From: Nereocystis luetkeana
Lineage: Eukaryota; Sar; Phaeophyceae; Laminariales; Laminariaceae
Assembly (NCBI GenBank): GCA_031213475.1
Contig: JARUPZ010000034.1
Span: forward strand, 5,246,680 to 5,310,679
Length of the DNA stretch: 64,000 nucleotides
Direction of reading: 5' to 3'
The translations under genes were made by a program, and so were the position numbers. Position 1 is the first letter of the stretch. Each line of letters opens with the position of its first letter. Under the pieces are notes generated by a model. It saw only the letters and a program-made list of their open reading frames with translations. It did not search any database and had not been told where the DNA came from. Positions 53,591 through 64,000 of this stretch are shown one piece after another.

Positions 53591-54147
53591 GCAACCACAC
53601 AAACTTGATCCTTTTTAGTACCGCAGTCTTTTTATTTTGTTGACCTCCGGCGGATTGGTAAAAATAAAGCTTAAAGCTCACTACATTTCCAGTCCCGTTT
53701 TGGGGATGAACTACTTGGAATTTCACTGGTTCGTCCCCAAAGACGGGACTGCGGTTTGGTCTAAAAGGGTTAAGCAACCACACAAACTTGATCCTTTTTA
53801 GTACCGCAGTTTTTTTTTTTTTTTTTGTTGACTTCCGGCGGATTGGTAAAAATAAAGCTTAAAGCTCACTACATTTCCAGTCCCGTTTTGGGGATGAACT
53901 ACTTGGAATTTCACTGGTTCGTCCCCAAAGACGGGACTGCGGTTTGGTCTAAAAGGGTAAAGCAACCACACAAACTTGATCCTTGTTAGTACCGCAGTCT
54001 TTTCTTTTTCTTGTTAACCTCCGGCGGATTGGTAAAATTAAAGCTTAAAGCTCACTACATTTCCAGTCCCGTTTTGGGGACGAACTACTTGGAATTTCAG
54101 TGGTTCGGCCCCAAAGACGGGACTGCGGTTTGGTCTAAAAGGGTTAA
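53591..54147 (+). repeat. Three tandem units of an enlarged family B MITE
   Basis: Units at 53591-53773, 53774-53961 and 53962-54147 each start GCAACCACACAAACTTGATC and end CTAAAAGGGTTAA or a close variant. Within each, GTTGACCTCCGGCGGATTGG and an AAAGCTTAAAGC segment interrupt the MITE after the left CCGCAGTC. Units differ mainly in a T-run and a few bases, so the tandem duplication is recent. Confidence 0.88.
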
Positions 54148-54634
54148 GCCGAACACAAAACCGAAACAGAGACCGTAGCCTGACCCTAAGACAGATTATA
54201 TCATCTAGACCCTACCTGTAGCCTGCCGCTGCGAGCGAGATGCTGCTGCTGATGTGCAGGATCTGTGTACGACTACAGATCAAATCCGGGGGGGGGGGGG
54301 CGAACATGGTGCTTCGTATTGATAAATAGCTCGTGCAGATTTGCACGGGAAACCCAACCGGCGACATGGACTACACGTATCGCAGATCGTACATCTCAGG
54401 AACCTCTCTGTCCCTGGAAGATCTATTAATAGATCATGAAGTGGGAATGATCTATCTGATCTGTATCTGATACTGTTACGTGCGATGTGTGTAACCCTGA
54501 AGGGCAGTCGTACGTATCGGATTATTTGTTTTTTGACCGGAAACGTAACCGGAACGTCGGCAGCGACGAATGCTGTAAGGTGGGGGCGGGTACACCTACA
54601 ATCGTTTCTGAGGATTTTCACTCGAGGAACTTTA

Positions 54635-55792
54635 GGGCCCATCTTGACGGGGAACGCTAGTTGGAAGAAAAATGTTAATTTCAACGAATTTTAGTTTTGA
54701 GTTTCGCAAAAAAACCCCGTGTTTTGTGTCCTATCGGGAAACGGCGTATTAATTGCCGATCAAAAAGAATTCGGAATAAACCTGGAAGAACGCGCCGCGT
54801 CACACAACGCCCAGCCGACAAACAGCGACGCGCGTAGACGAGAGCGAAGGTTTGCGCTGCCGCGTGCGCGCCGCCGTCAGCCTCCTTTTCTTTTTGGTCG
54901 TGCAGGATAGGAAGCTATCACTCTCAGTGTGTCTTGGGTGGGCGGAGGAAGCCCTCAAGAGCCACGTACGGAACAGCAGCGGTGATGCAGCTATCGAGGT
55001 CTCGAGCGTATCCTCCGTTTTTTTGCTCGTTTGCTCGGTTTTCGCGATTGTTGGCCGATCGAGAAGAATTGGGCTTGCGGCCGCCATGATTACTTTTGAG
55101 GCGCCACCGCCGGGGTACGATGTGCTATGGTGTGTGGGTTTGGGCGCGGCTATTGCTCCAGTCACCTCTTGTTGAGGTTCGCGTTTTATCGCCTCGATCG
55201 TGGTCACGGAAGCGAGGACCTCTAACCATCTGGGAGAAGGGATCTTTAGGTTGGTAGGCTGTTCTGGTGTTTTGGTTCCTGTTGGGATCAAGGTTCGGGC
55301 GAAGACCCAACCCAACTCCTGACTCTCACCCTAACCCTAACCCTAACCCTGACCCCAAACCGCAGCCAAAACGGGCCAAAACTCGCCATAAACGCGGCTG
55401 CGCCGCGTTTGCATCGAACCAGGAAATTTCTCAGTTCCGGACGACGATTCCGAAGTGCAGACCACGCTGCGCATTTTTCAAGTCAAAAACATCCCTAAAG
55501 ATCCCTTCTCCCAGATTGCTAAACCTACTCACGGAAGCAGCCAAGAATCGCCCCAGACTCCACCGAGGGTGTTGACCCACCATGAACATGCTACGTCAAG
55601 ACCGAGGAACTCCCAAATTCCAAATTGAAAGAGAAAACTCACACGAAAAAAAGTCCCAAAAGACTTTTCACTCAAATTGAAATTCTATAATTTGCCTGCT
55701 TGGTCGTTCACTCTTCGGCCAATCTGATGCAAATTAAATTAGAAAAAAACACAAAAAACAAATTGAAAAAAGTTCCCCGTCAAGATGGGTCC
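54635..55792 (-). mobile_element. Harbinger-like element, copy 2 with inner insertion
   Basis: Ends GGGCCCATCTTGACGGGGAA on the left and GTTCCCCGTCAAGATGGGTC on the right; TTA at 54632-54634 and 55793-55795. Reverse orientation relative to copy 1, and about 300 bp longer because of the segment at 55230-55514. Confidence 0.85.
55230..55514. mobile_element. Inserted segment with inverted ends inside Harbinger-like copy 2
   Basis: Bounded by CTGGGAGAAGGGATCTTTAG and CTAAAGATCCCTTCTCCCAG. The interior has a CCCTAA run (about 55320-55355) and GGCCAAAACTCGCC..AACGCGGC; a related stretch occurs at about 58850-59040. Absent from copy 1. Confidence 0.65.
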
Positions 55793-56349
55793 TTACTTCT
55801 CACCCAAAAACGGCTATTTTAAACAAAAAACAAAAAATTGTACGCAATTTTTAGGGCCGATAATATTGAAGAACTTTTCGTTCTACTGTACGTACACTTC
55901 CAGATTTTTCGGGGTTTTTTTTTCCAAAATACGTGATTATATTATAAGCGTTCCTGAGATTGTGGTCTTCTTCTGTTACATTTCACAAATTATGACAAAA
56001 AATTGTGACAGAACGCCTATATACGCATCTCGGCACAATTTCACAAATCGAGAAAATTTAGGAAATCTGGGGAAACATATACGTACGCCGATAAAAACGG
56101 CCCTTTAGTCCAACGAGCAATATCCCATCGCCTAAAAGTCCACAACGAAACATTCCGCTAATATAAAAAACTATACCGGGTACGACAAGACAAAACGAAA
56201 GACCTCTATCCCCAAAAAAGTCACATAATACGTAAAAAAAAAACACCAGTGGGGTGGTGGGATTTCTGGAGGCGAATGAACACACGAAAAAACAGAAAGT
56301 GTTTTTCCCCTAAAAGTTTTGTTTCAACTTTTGAGGTAATCAACCTTAA

Positions 56350-56438
56350 CCCTTTTAGAACTGCAGTCCCGTTTAGGGGACAACCCACTCTAATTTCAAG
56401 TAGTTTGCCCCCAAAACGGGACTGCGGTGCGAAAAGGG
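56350..56438. mobile_element. Family B MITE with perfect TTAA targets
   Basis: TTAA at 56346-56349 and 56439-56442; the ends CCCTTTTAGAACTGCAG and AAAAGGG are well preserved. Confidence 0.9.
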
Positions 56439-56469
56439 TTAACCCCTTCTGTTTGGGTCTCGAAAACGG

Positions 56470-56514
<45 letters not shown>

Positions 56515-57234
56515 CCTGTCTCATAAGTCTGTGCCGAATTGATTTTACGGCCTCTTAACCGTGTCCGATGTCCTCGGACATGTGTGATGTCTTAGTATAT
56601 GTATAAATATGTATGTTCTATATATATATATATATATACTTCGTATGTATCTAGTGGGGTGTTTTTTTTTTTTTTTTCAAGGGCCACTCCTGGGTCCTAA
56701 GCTGAGAAAGGAGGGCCATTCCTTGGACTGCATGCGGCACTCAAGTGCAGCCCACACGCAACTAGGGTTCGCGCTTCGCTTCGCGCTTTCGGCCTCCGGC
56801 GGCTCCTGCGGAGGGCTGATACTGCTGCTGTAGTACTTCTGCCCTATAACCGTTGCCAGATGCCGGGTAGGTTTCAGAGGGGTTTTGTTTAGGTAAAAGG
56901 CAGCGGGATGTTAGATGGCGAGATAAAATGATCGTCGGAGACATTGCGCGTAAGTGCTGCAGTCCATACATACAGGTTGTAAACATAGGATCCGTCCAGA
57001 AAGAAGCCCCCTCAGTCAGACACGTGTCGCCCATAAAGTGCTAAATACGAACCACTCCGGGCGTAAATAAAACGAAGACCAGCCGGTCCCTCCATTCCCA
57101 CCCAAAGCGGTTTGTTGCACCCCTATATATCGCAGTACGCCTCCAACCAACGAAACCTCTACGAAGCCCTACACCCATCCGTACGGATAGTATATATAGC
57201 TCGAACCGCTGAGGGAAAAAAAAAAAAAAAAAAA

Positions 57235-57353
57235 CCCGTCTTGCCTAGAGTGGCCGAAATCTCCCCTTCCTCCGCCGACAGCTGCTCTTCGGTCTCCTGA
57301 TCCACCGCCCAGCCCAAGGTTCGAGGGATGAAATCCCCACACACCGCGCACAT
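57235..57353 (-). CDS. Candidate exon with a CxxC pair
   Basis: Minus strand reads MCAVCGDFIPRTLGWAVDQE and then TEEQLSAEEGEISATLGK. Balanced, acidic composition with a CAVC pair. It may extend upstream in frame (EKAFD) to an acceptor AAGCAG. At the 3' side, CTAG/GCAAGA would be a GC-type donor. No family recognised. Confidence 0.35.
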
Positions 57354-57807
57354 GTCAAACGCTTTCTCACTGCTTCAACCCGGGTGGTGGCGGGTCGGGA
57401 GGGGGGGGGGGGGGGGGGGGGGGGATATGGGTGGGGGATGTGGTGGGAGTGGGGGGGGGGGAGAGGGGGTGGGGGTGGGGGTGGGGGTGGGGGTCGGGGT
57501 TGGGGTGCCGGCCAGCGATACTGGCACCGTGCCAGACACCAGTCCTATTTGAGATACCGGTACTTTCAAGTATTGCCAAGCGATTTCACCGGCAGTATGT
57601 ACAACACTGCTCAACCGGCACTATGGGGGCCTAGCCCCCCACCCTGCAAATACGATACGTACACCGGCAATAGGCACCATTCAACCGGCGCAATACGTAT
57701 CCAGCCCCCCCACTGCTGTCTATACGATACACGAGCAAAGGGGGTTCGTGAGCCTACAAAGGCAAAACACCGTCAAAACTAAAAGCACAGCAGTCTCTCA
57801 CCCCGCT

Positions 57808-57990
57808 ATGGCCCACTCCACCACCCTACCCGCAGAGGCCAGGTCTACATCCGCCAGCAGCAGTAGTCGGAGACGGGGGCGCGGAGTTGCTGGCCCGTTC
57901 CAATCGACAGAGTACTGGCGGCGGCGAAGGTTTGAGCGTAACGCGGAGGTTTTAGCGTCGAGCGAGGCGATGACAGGGAGGGAGGGAGGG
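57808..57990 (+). CDS. Candidate first exon of an unknown protein
   Basis: An ATG at 57808 opens MAHSTTLPAEARSTSAS, a Ser/Arg patch, then GPFQSTEYWRRRRFERN and AEVLASSEAMTGREG before Gly-rich sequence. The YWRRRRFERNAEVLAS segment looks like genuine coding sequence. The minus strand is also open here, but it gives mostly Pro/Ser/Thr text repeated 250 bp away. No donor chosen. Confidence 0.35.
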
Positions 57991-58079
57991 GGAGGAGTAG
58001 CGGGCATTGACCCGACATTCCGGGCGGGAGGGGGGGGGGGGGTGATTGGTGAGGATATATGAGTGGCTAGTGATTGGTC

Positions 58080-60570
58080 AATGGGGGTGGGCGATTGGAG
58101 ATTGGTTGTTATTGGTATGATAGCTTCAAAGTGAGTGAGTGAGTGAGTGAGTTGAGCAAGTGAACGAGTAAGTGGCGAGTGAGTGAGTGAGCGAGCGAGT
58201 GTGTAGGTGAGGGAGTGAGGGGGGCAGGGAGGGATGGAGACGGTGGAAGAAGTAGCGGCACATCGATCCGACGTTCGGGGCTGGAGGTAGGGGGGGGGGC
58301 GTTGATTCGTGATGAGTGATGATGTGTGAGTGACTATTAGTTGGCCAATGGGAGTGGGTGAATCGAGATTGGTTGTAATTGGCATGTTGAGTTTCAAATT
58401 TTCATGGCACAGCCTCTTAAAAATGCGTTTTTTCTCTAACTGCTGTAGAGCTGTAGTTCGATCTGTTTGTTTCAGATATTTAGCCCTACTGCTGTAGTAA
58501 TCCAACCCTGACCTCCATCGCCTAGGACTTTTTCTCGGAATCGCCCAGGAAATTTCTCGGAATGGGGATGCGCCGAGGAGTTTTACGAGGACAATGCAAG
58601 CGGTGCCCCGCAGGATTTTCCAGGGTTCGGGCTGATCGATTGTTCGCGGGCTAGGAAGCACTTCCTGGCAAATATGTCAGGAGACAGCACTTTCACCCCT
58701 TGACAGCCAGCAACTTTGCCTTGACATGCCTTGACTGGCACCAAGATACTTGGTTTTAGTGTGGAGCACTCGGCCCTGAACCCTTTGACAGCGCACGTTT
58801 TGCGTTGCTTGACGTGTCTCCTGACATCTTTGCTTCCTGGCGGGACCAAGGAACGGGCGTAGACCCAACCCTACCCCTACCCCCAACCCTGACCCCGACC
58901 CCAACCTGGGCCCAAAAACGGCCCAAAAACGGGCGAGAAATGCGGCCGCGCCTCTTTCGCATAGTTGTTCACAACATTCCTAACCTGCGGACCACGATTT
59001 TTCGATTTTTCCCCTCGCACTATCGGTGACTGAAAAATTCCCCGAAACTTCCCGGAAAGATGGCACCGGATGAGGTGCGAGCGAGTATATACCTACCGCT
59101 GTACAATTCGCACAGAGTTTAGAATACAAGAGTGTTGACTACCTGGGATTAATTAATATCAACGATTTTTTGTCGGAGCTGGGCCCGGGTCGTAACACCC
59201 AGAACACTACCACCGGTGCGTACTTCGGTGCCCCTAATCCCTGATGATTGGGGGTTGGAGGTATCGGGGTTTCTGCTTCAAGTGTCCACCTTGACCCCCC
59301 TAGAGCACCTTGACCCCCCTAGAGCACCTTGACCCCCCTACGACTTTGTCCCTGAATATAAGGAACATTTTATGTATTAATATTCAATCAAAACGAACCT
59401 CATTTATTTAGGGACGGAGTGGTACGTGCACATACCGATAGGACATGGGTATTTGCGAGCAGCAGCGAACGACCGGGGACTCTGGCCCGGCTGGGCTGGC
59501 CCAGCCTGGGTTATTGCTTCCTTGGGGGGAGGGGTCCATTCTGCATTTTTCTTGACTGAAAACTTCGGCGGAAGTACGAACGGCTGCCGAATTTCGTACC
59601 ACCATCTCCGTGCAGAAAGAGGTCTCACGAGCCTGGTCCTCTTCCACGTAGCGTTCGTGCTGCTGTGCGTATCATGCATATCATATCGTGCACCTTTGTA
59701 CCAGGTATTCGTCATGTTCAGAAATGGAGAACAATTGCATTTGCCTCAAAAACGACGAGGTCCGTTTGCGGCGCGATTTGGGCACGGAGGGTCGATCGCA
59801 GGGCGCGGGCGGGGGGCAACAGCGCTTGCGCGCTCTCACGCGCGTCACACCATGGTTTCCCCCTTCCCTTGAGCATGTCTCAGGTCCGCCACGATACACT
59901 GTCGTGTTAACGGGCTCTAACGCCCGCGGGTCTTGCTGGCAACCCTTGCGCGTGTTGCGATAACTTATGATACGCCTCTCTCTGCTCTGTGCTGAAGGTC
60001 TACTATGACAAGCAGTCAGGAAGCGGTACCGGGAGTACCTGCCTGTGTGCTGACTGGAGGTAGATAAATGTTCGTGTTTGGCACATTGATTTGGGGAAAT
60101 AATTTTCAACAGCGGTCTCTCACCTCCTCGATCGCCATATCGCGTGACTCGGGGCCACGGCGGAAGCTGGCAATATCTGCACCAGAGCTAACATTTCCTT
60201 TTTCTTCCATGTCTTGCGTTCGATAACAACAGCTGCGCCTGACCCAAGGGGTCGCCAGGGTGCTGCGGGTGGGCATCGTGATAGCACGGGAATTCCCGAA
60301 TGAAAAACGCTAACAACATGTAGTGGAACTCCCACATTCTTTGAATTATTTTCACGGACATGCTTCGCCTCCGCTCTCCCCGCGCCCACACAGAGCCACC
60401 CCTTGGCAAGACCTCAAGGGTTGCCGACGAATTTATACAAGCACCGAGAGATCTTTGGTGTCGGATGACTCGCAGTTGACTGGTAGCTTAGAGCAGAGGA
60501 CTTAGCAAAGAACTTCAAGCTCAACAATATAAGAGAAAAGCTGGTGCGAAGTTTTTTAGTTCCCGAGCGG
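58080..60570. other. Region without a recognised gene
   Basis: A duplicated 90-bp block (about 58010-58110 and 58260-58400) surrounds a GTGA array at 58130-58210. GACCC/AACCCT-rich sequence related to the insert at 55.2 kb lies at 58850-58930, and a family C MITE at 59344. A plus frame at 59426-59872 is open, but with no family match. Confidence 0.45.
59344..59424. mobile_element. Family C MITE
   Basis: CTTTGTCCCTGAATATAAGG on the left and TTAGGGACGGAGTGGTA on the right. It immediately follows a three-fold repeat of CACCTTGACCCCCCTAGAG. Confidence 0.65.
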
Positions 60571-60578
60571 TTTTTCGT

Positions 60579-61287
60579 ATGGGTAAGCGCAGCAGAGGCG
60601 GGGGAAGGAAAGGTAGTCAAGGCCATGCCCAGCATGGCCGTGGAAGCTGGCAGCAAGGCAGCGGGGGGGGGGCAACAAAAAAGCGTAGCTGGCACGAAAT
60701 GGGCAACCGCAGCAGCAACGGCAGTGGTGGCGGCGGCGGCGGTGGCGGCGGCTTTGGCCTAGTCCAGGCACCCTCAGCCAGGCCATTCGGCATCCAGGCT
60801 CGAGCAGGAGGTGGAGGTGGCTGGCCTGGGTCGAGCAAACGAAGCAACAAGCTTGGCAACGGTGGTGGGAGCGGTGACGGTGGCGGTGGATTTGCGTTGA
60901 CCAACCACGCAGCTAGGGGCGCATTACTCTCCCACTACCAGCAGGCTAAGCCGTGGCAGCAGCAGCAACAGGCAGGAGCAGGAGGTGGTGGTGGTGGTGG
61001 TGGTGGTGGTGGTCGTACCAGCTCTGGCAATGAAGAACCGTCACTATCTCCACCACCAGTAAAACCCGGTCGACCTATTAATAATAACAGCAATCGCGAT
61101 AGTATTGGTACCGGCAACGGCGGCGGTGACAGCACGGCGCGGGACTACCTGGCGTCCGCCGTCTCGCAGCACCCCCTGCGGCGCCGCATAGAGTTCCACC
61201 CGGCCAGCAAACCATCGACCGTGTTTTCTGCGCCGAGCACTGGTCAGGGCATTACCAAGGTGGTCGGAGGCGGCGGTAGCGGCAGCA

Positions 61288-61318
<31 letters not shown>

Positions 61319-61448
61319 CGGTAGTGGCGGCTCTGCTGACCGTGGGAAAGGACGAGTGAAGGCTGGGGGGGTCGATGGGGGGGGAGGGAAAGCGGTGGTG
61401 CTTGCGCGACTCGCGGACGAGAAGATAGGGCTGCCTTCGGGGGGTCAG
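60579..61448 (+). CDS. Probable first exon of an unknown Gly-rich protein
   Basis: An ATG at 60579 opens 290 codons that end at a good donor, GGTCAG/GTATGT, in phase 0. The start reads MGKRSRGGGRKGSQG, basic and Gly/Ser/Gln-rich, as in many RNA-associated proteins. Gly runs, a short poly(Gln) and GRTSSGNEEPSLSPP follow, then better mixed stretches: TARDYLASAVSQHPLRRRIE, FHPASKPSTVFSAPSTG and VVLARLADEKIGLPSGGQ. No domain recognised; a nucleic-acid role is only a composition-based guess. The next exon was not identified, though KCDLNIVLPPKETYEH at about 63540 is a candidate. Confidence 0.55.
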
Positions 61449-61520
61449 GTATGTTTAGCTGGATGTTTGATGCCACAGGCCCAATAGTAGGTACCACAGC
61501 AGGTAGCGCACCTGGGATAT

Positions 61521-61601
61521 AGGACTGCAGTCACATTCTGAGGACAATCCACTCTAATTTCAAGTAGTTTGTCCCAAAACGGGACCGCAGTCCTAACAGG
61601 G
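61521..61601. mobile_element. Family B MITE, left end truncated
   Basis: Begins at AGGACTGCAGTC and ends CCTAACAGGG followed by TTAA. Confidence 0.78.
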
Positions 61602-61623
61602 TTAAGTAGTACCGGTATGCCAC

Positions 61624-61705
61624 ACCACTCTGGACGTTAATGTAAGGAACGTTGGAATATTAAATCTGGTACTAAAACGAACCTTACATTTCCGGACAGA
61701 TTGGT
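61624..61705. mobile_element. Family C MITE
   Basis: ACCACTCTGGACG on the left and TTACATTTCCGGACAGATTG on the right, 20 bp from a family B copy. The right end runs into TACCAGGTA. Confidence 0.65.
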
Positions 61706-61709
61706 ACCA

Positions 61710-63430
61710 GGTACTGCTGCTGTATATATCTGGTACATTTCTTTCCCAAATATATATACCAGGTACCGGTACGTATTAATAGCACACCCGCACCTTGAAC
61801 TACTCTGCAACTTCAGATTTTGTCTCTTTTCTCATTTTCATCGACTGACTGCTGTGTACGTATGATATGCACCCTGCACGAGGCCATCTGAAACCCGTAG
61901 TACGCGCGATCGATTTATGTTATCACAAACAACTCGCGAATATACATGAGTTTCGACGAAATCCTTGATCTCACAGCTGTTTTTTTTTTTCAATTTTACA
62001 AAGCTCTTACGAGTATCTCAGGTGTGATATGATAATAAAATGACATGTTACATGGTATGTACAAGCGCTTCGCGTCACGGGCGGCTCCGCCCGCTACACT
62101 CGCTCACGAGTCATGAGGAAGAAGAATGGAACGGAACAGACGGTCCGAACAATTCATTCGGTGAAAACGGGCGATTTGCAATGTCAAGAGCTCCACGCTC
62201 CATCCAGGAAAACAACCCGAACGCCGCATGCCGCACGTACGTACATACCCCAGGTAGGGTACTTTTTCTTTTTTGATACGATGTGTCTACGAAAGAGAAA
62301 GTACAGCATGGCACAGCAGCAGCCCCGCAAAAACATTGAAAATTTAAACCGAAAATTTCGGGAAGAAAAAAACATCCCCGTCCCCTCTCATGTATACTAT
62401 TTTCCTGCCTGATTGGAACGCCTTTCACCGGTCAAAAATAAAAAAATCGAACAGCGGAGCTTCTGTCTCAGCCTCGTACACCGCCCGCCCCTCTCGCGAC
62501 CACCACGCCACCGATTCGGTCGGGGTAAATCTTACCCCCTATCTGCCACAGTGAGCCCCGCCGCCCGCCTCGCGTGAAGCCCGGTGGTCACCGTGGCCCT
62601 AGTTCGCCAGCTCGACAATGTTGGTGCTCAGACGGTGTAGCTCTCTCTGTGAACTTCAGCTTGGTCGCAAAAATAAGCACCGCTCGAATATTATTTTGCG
62701 GTCCCGAACGGCCCTCATAGACTGGTACATACTCTATCCAACTCCACAGATGGAGGCCAGACAGAGCCCATTCATGCTTTCCTCGTGTCTCGAGGCACAC
62801 GCGACGCCTAGGCACGAAAACGGCGATCGCGCTCCTCGCAACCCCCCCTCTACCCGGCAGCACCCGCTGACACCCGCGACGGCGCTGGGCTCGCCCGCGG
62901 TGCCGAGCTCTGAGTACGCGCACGCACACGAAACGAAAGAAGAACATAACTGAAAGTGCAAAAATAAAAACGAGGACACGAAGCACCGCTGGAAAGGTCC
63001 GGCAAGTAATGAAAGGAGGCGGTTTCGAAGTGGGGAGTTCTAAGAGGCCAGGGATGTACCAACCGAGCACGCTCAGAGAGTGAGATATCTGTAAGTAGTT
63101 CTATATACAAGGCTCCCCTTCGGGATGTGGTTCATTTGAAGTACCGAGGGTGTCGCAAGTTGATAAGGGGGGAAAATCACCCGATCAGGCGTTCCCATAT
63201 ATGTAAATGACGGGATAGGTTTCGACGATGTAGGTGGTCGATTAAACAATTTGGACCTGAAAACGTACTGCCTGCTGCTGCTACTGCTGCTGTAGTCATT
63301 GGTTTGCATCTTCTTCTGGTGGCGAAACGCTGCACACACACAAAACACAAGAAATCACCGTGAACGTCACGAAAAGACCCAGAGCGCGACGCGCGGGTGC
63401 TGTTGTGCCACTTGCTGGTTGACTGCTAGC

Positions 63431-63463
<33 letters not shown>

Positions 63464-63540
63464 GGCTGCTGCTACTGCTGCTGCTGCTGCTCTACTGTTG
63501 CACCGCTACCGTCGTTGGCTGGACGTTGCTTTGCAATCCT
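61710..63540. other. Region without a recognised gene
   Basis: AT-rich at first, with TACCAGGTA and (TA) runs. Open frames on both strands at 62.1-63.1 kb match nothing I know. A CTG run at 63433-63490 precedes the candidate exon at 63546. Confidence 0.45.
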
Positions 63541-63545
63541 GAGCA

Positions 63546-63593
63546 AGTGTGATTTGAATATCGTCCTGCCCCCAAAGGAGACTTACGAGCACG
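63546..63593 (+). CDS. Candidate short exon
   Basis: Reads KCDLNIVLPPKETYEH and ends at a possible donor, ACG/GTACCG. The residues are well mixed, unlike the CTG-repeat translation just upstream. It might belong to the gene starting at 60579, but no phase check is possible because the intervening exons are unknown. Confidence 0.25.
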
Positions 63594-64000
63594 GTACCGG
63601 TATGTGTTGGATTCGATTGCCTAGGGAGACAGAAATGGTGGCATACACACGCACACGAGCAGAAGCACACGGTCCGTCGCCGCCACCAAGGGAAGGAGCC
63701 TGATGTGGGGGGCTGCCGTTGTACCGCGTCCGCCGCAATGTTACTAAGCTCTCGAGAGCTGGAAGGACAGCAGCGTGACACAGCAGCGGAGCTAAAATAT
63801 CGAAATATCAAAGTATCAAGTCGTGGTGTTTGCATTGTCCTGGCAGGCAGGCTGGCTCGGGCTCGGCGGAAACAGATCACGCGCTTCGCTGGTTTTAGCG
63901 GCTTTGAACCCCCAGAGCACGCGCCGTGAACCTCGGCCGGGGTTCAAGCTTGAGCCGTGTGTACACGCGCGGCTCCTGCATGCCCCGCGGCCGAAAGCAC

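Noticed and set aside
57798-58661. Minus-strand 287-codon frame
   Set aside because: Built largely from a duplicated 90-bp block and a GTGA array; Ser/Thr/Pro text without domain signs.
1-64000. LTR retroelements or virus-derived elements
   Set aside because: No long direct terminal repeats, reverse transcriptase/integrase motifs or capsid-like frames were seen.

Overview
The window looks like nuclear DNA of a eukaryote with a large, repeat-filled genome. It contains spliced genes with introns of 0.4 to about 5 kb, hundreds of low-complexity tracts, very many poly(G)/poly(C) runs, and several families of short inverted-repeat transposons. Both recognisable genes (a LanC-like protein and a Per1/PGAP3 GPI-lipid remodelase) are general eukaryotic genes. 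Long introns, G-rich homopolymers and big Gly/Ala/Asp inserts inside conserved domains recall brown algae and other stramenopiles. That taxonomic guess is an inference and was not tested.

Layout. From 3.99 to 18.8 kb the minus strand carries a PGAP3-like gene. Five exons (18796-18077, 17086-16998, 13879-13735, 8564-8453, 4511-4383) join in matching phase. A decayed copy of the last one lies at about 3990-4078. The signal-peptide exon, one membrane-helix segment and the C-terminal exon were not found. From 18.8 to 27.3 kb I recognise no gene, only repeats and pentanucleotide arrays. At 27307-29392 lies a hAT-like element with an 8-bp target duplication, which itself holds three smaller transposons. 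From 30.5 to 42.15 kb the plus strand carries a LanC-like gene whose nine exons join in perfect phase to a TGA stop and give 723 visible codons. Its zinc ligands are kept, but the conserved His of the GAAHG motif reads Arg. From 48.0 to 51.8 kb the minus strand carries a probable multi-exon gene of unknown function. At 57.2-58.0 and 60.6-61.4 kb there are likely single exons of further genes.

Mobile DNA dominates the rest: a TA-target MITE (about 105 bp), a TTAA-target piggyBac-like MITE (about 90 bp), a third small MITE, a 245-bp foldback family, an 833-bp element with 3-bp duplications, and a Harbinger-like pair with TWA duplications. There are also 5'-truncated LINE 3' ends and a longer SINE-like repeat, both ending in GAGTAC plus poly(C) instead of poly(A).

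The strongest unexplained signals are the over-represented palindrome TACCWGGTA (about 34 exact sites), the poly(C)-tailed retroposons, the His-to-Arg change in the LanC-like enzyme, and the exon duplication in the PGAP3-like gene.
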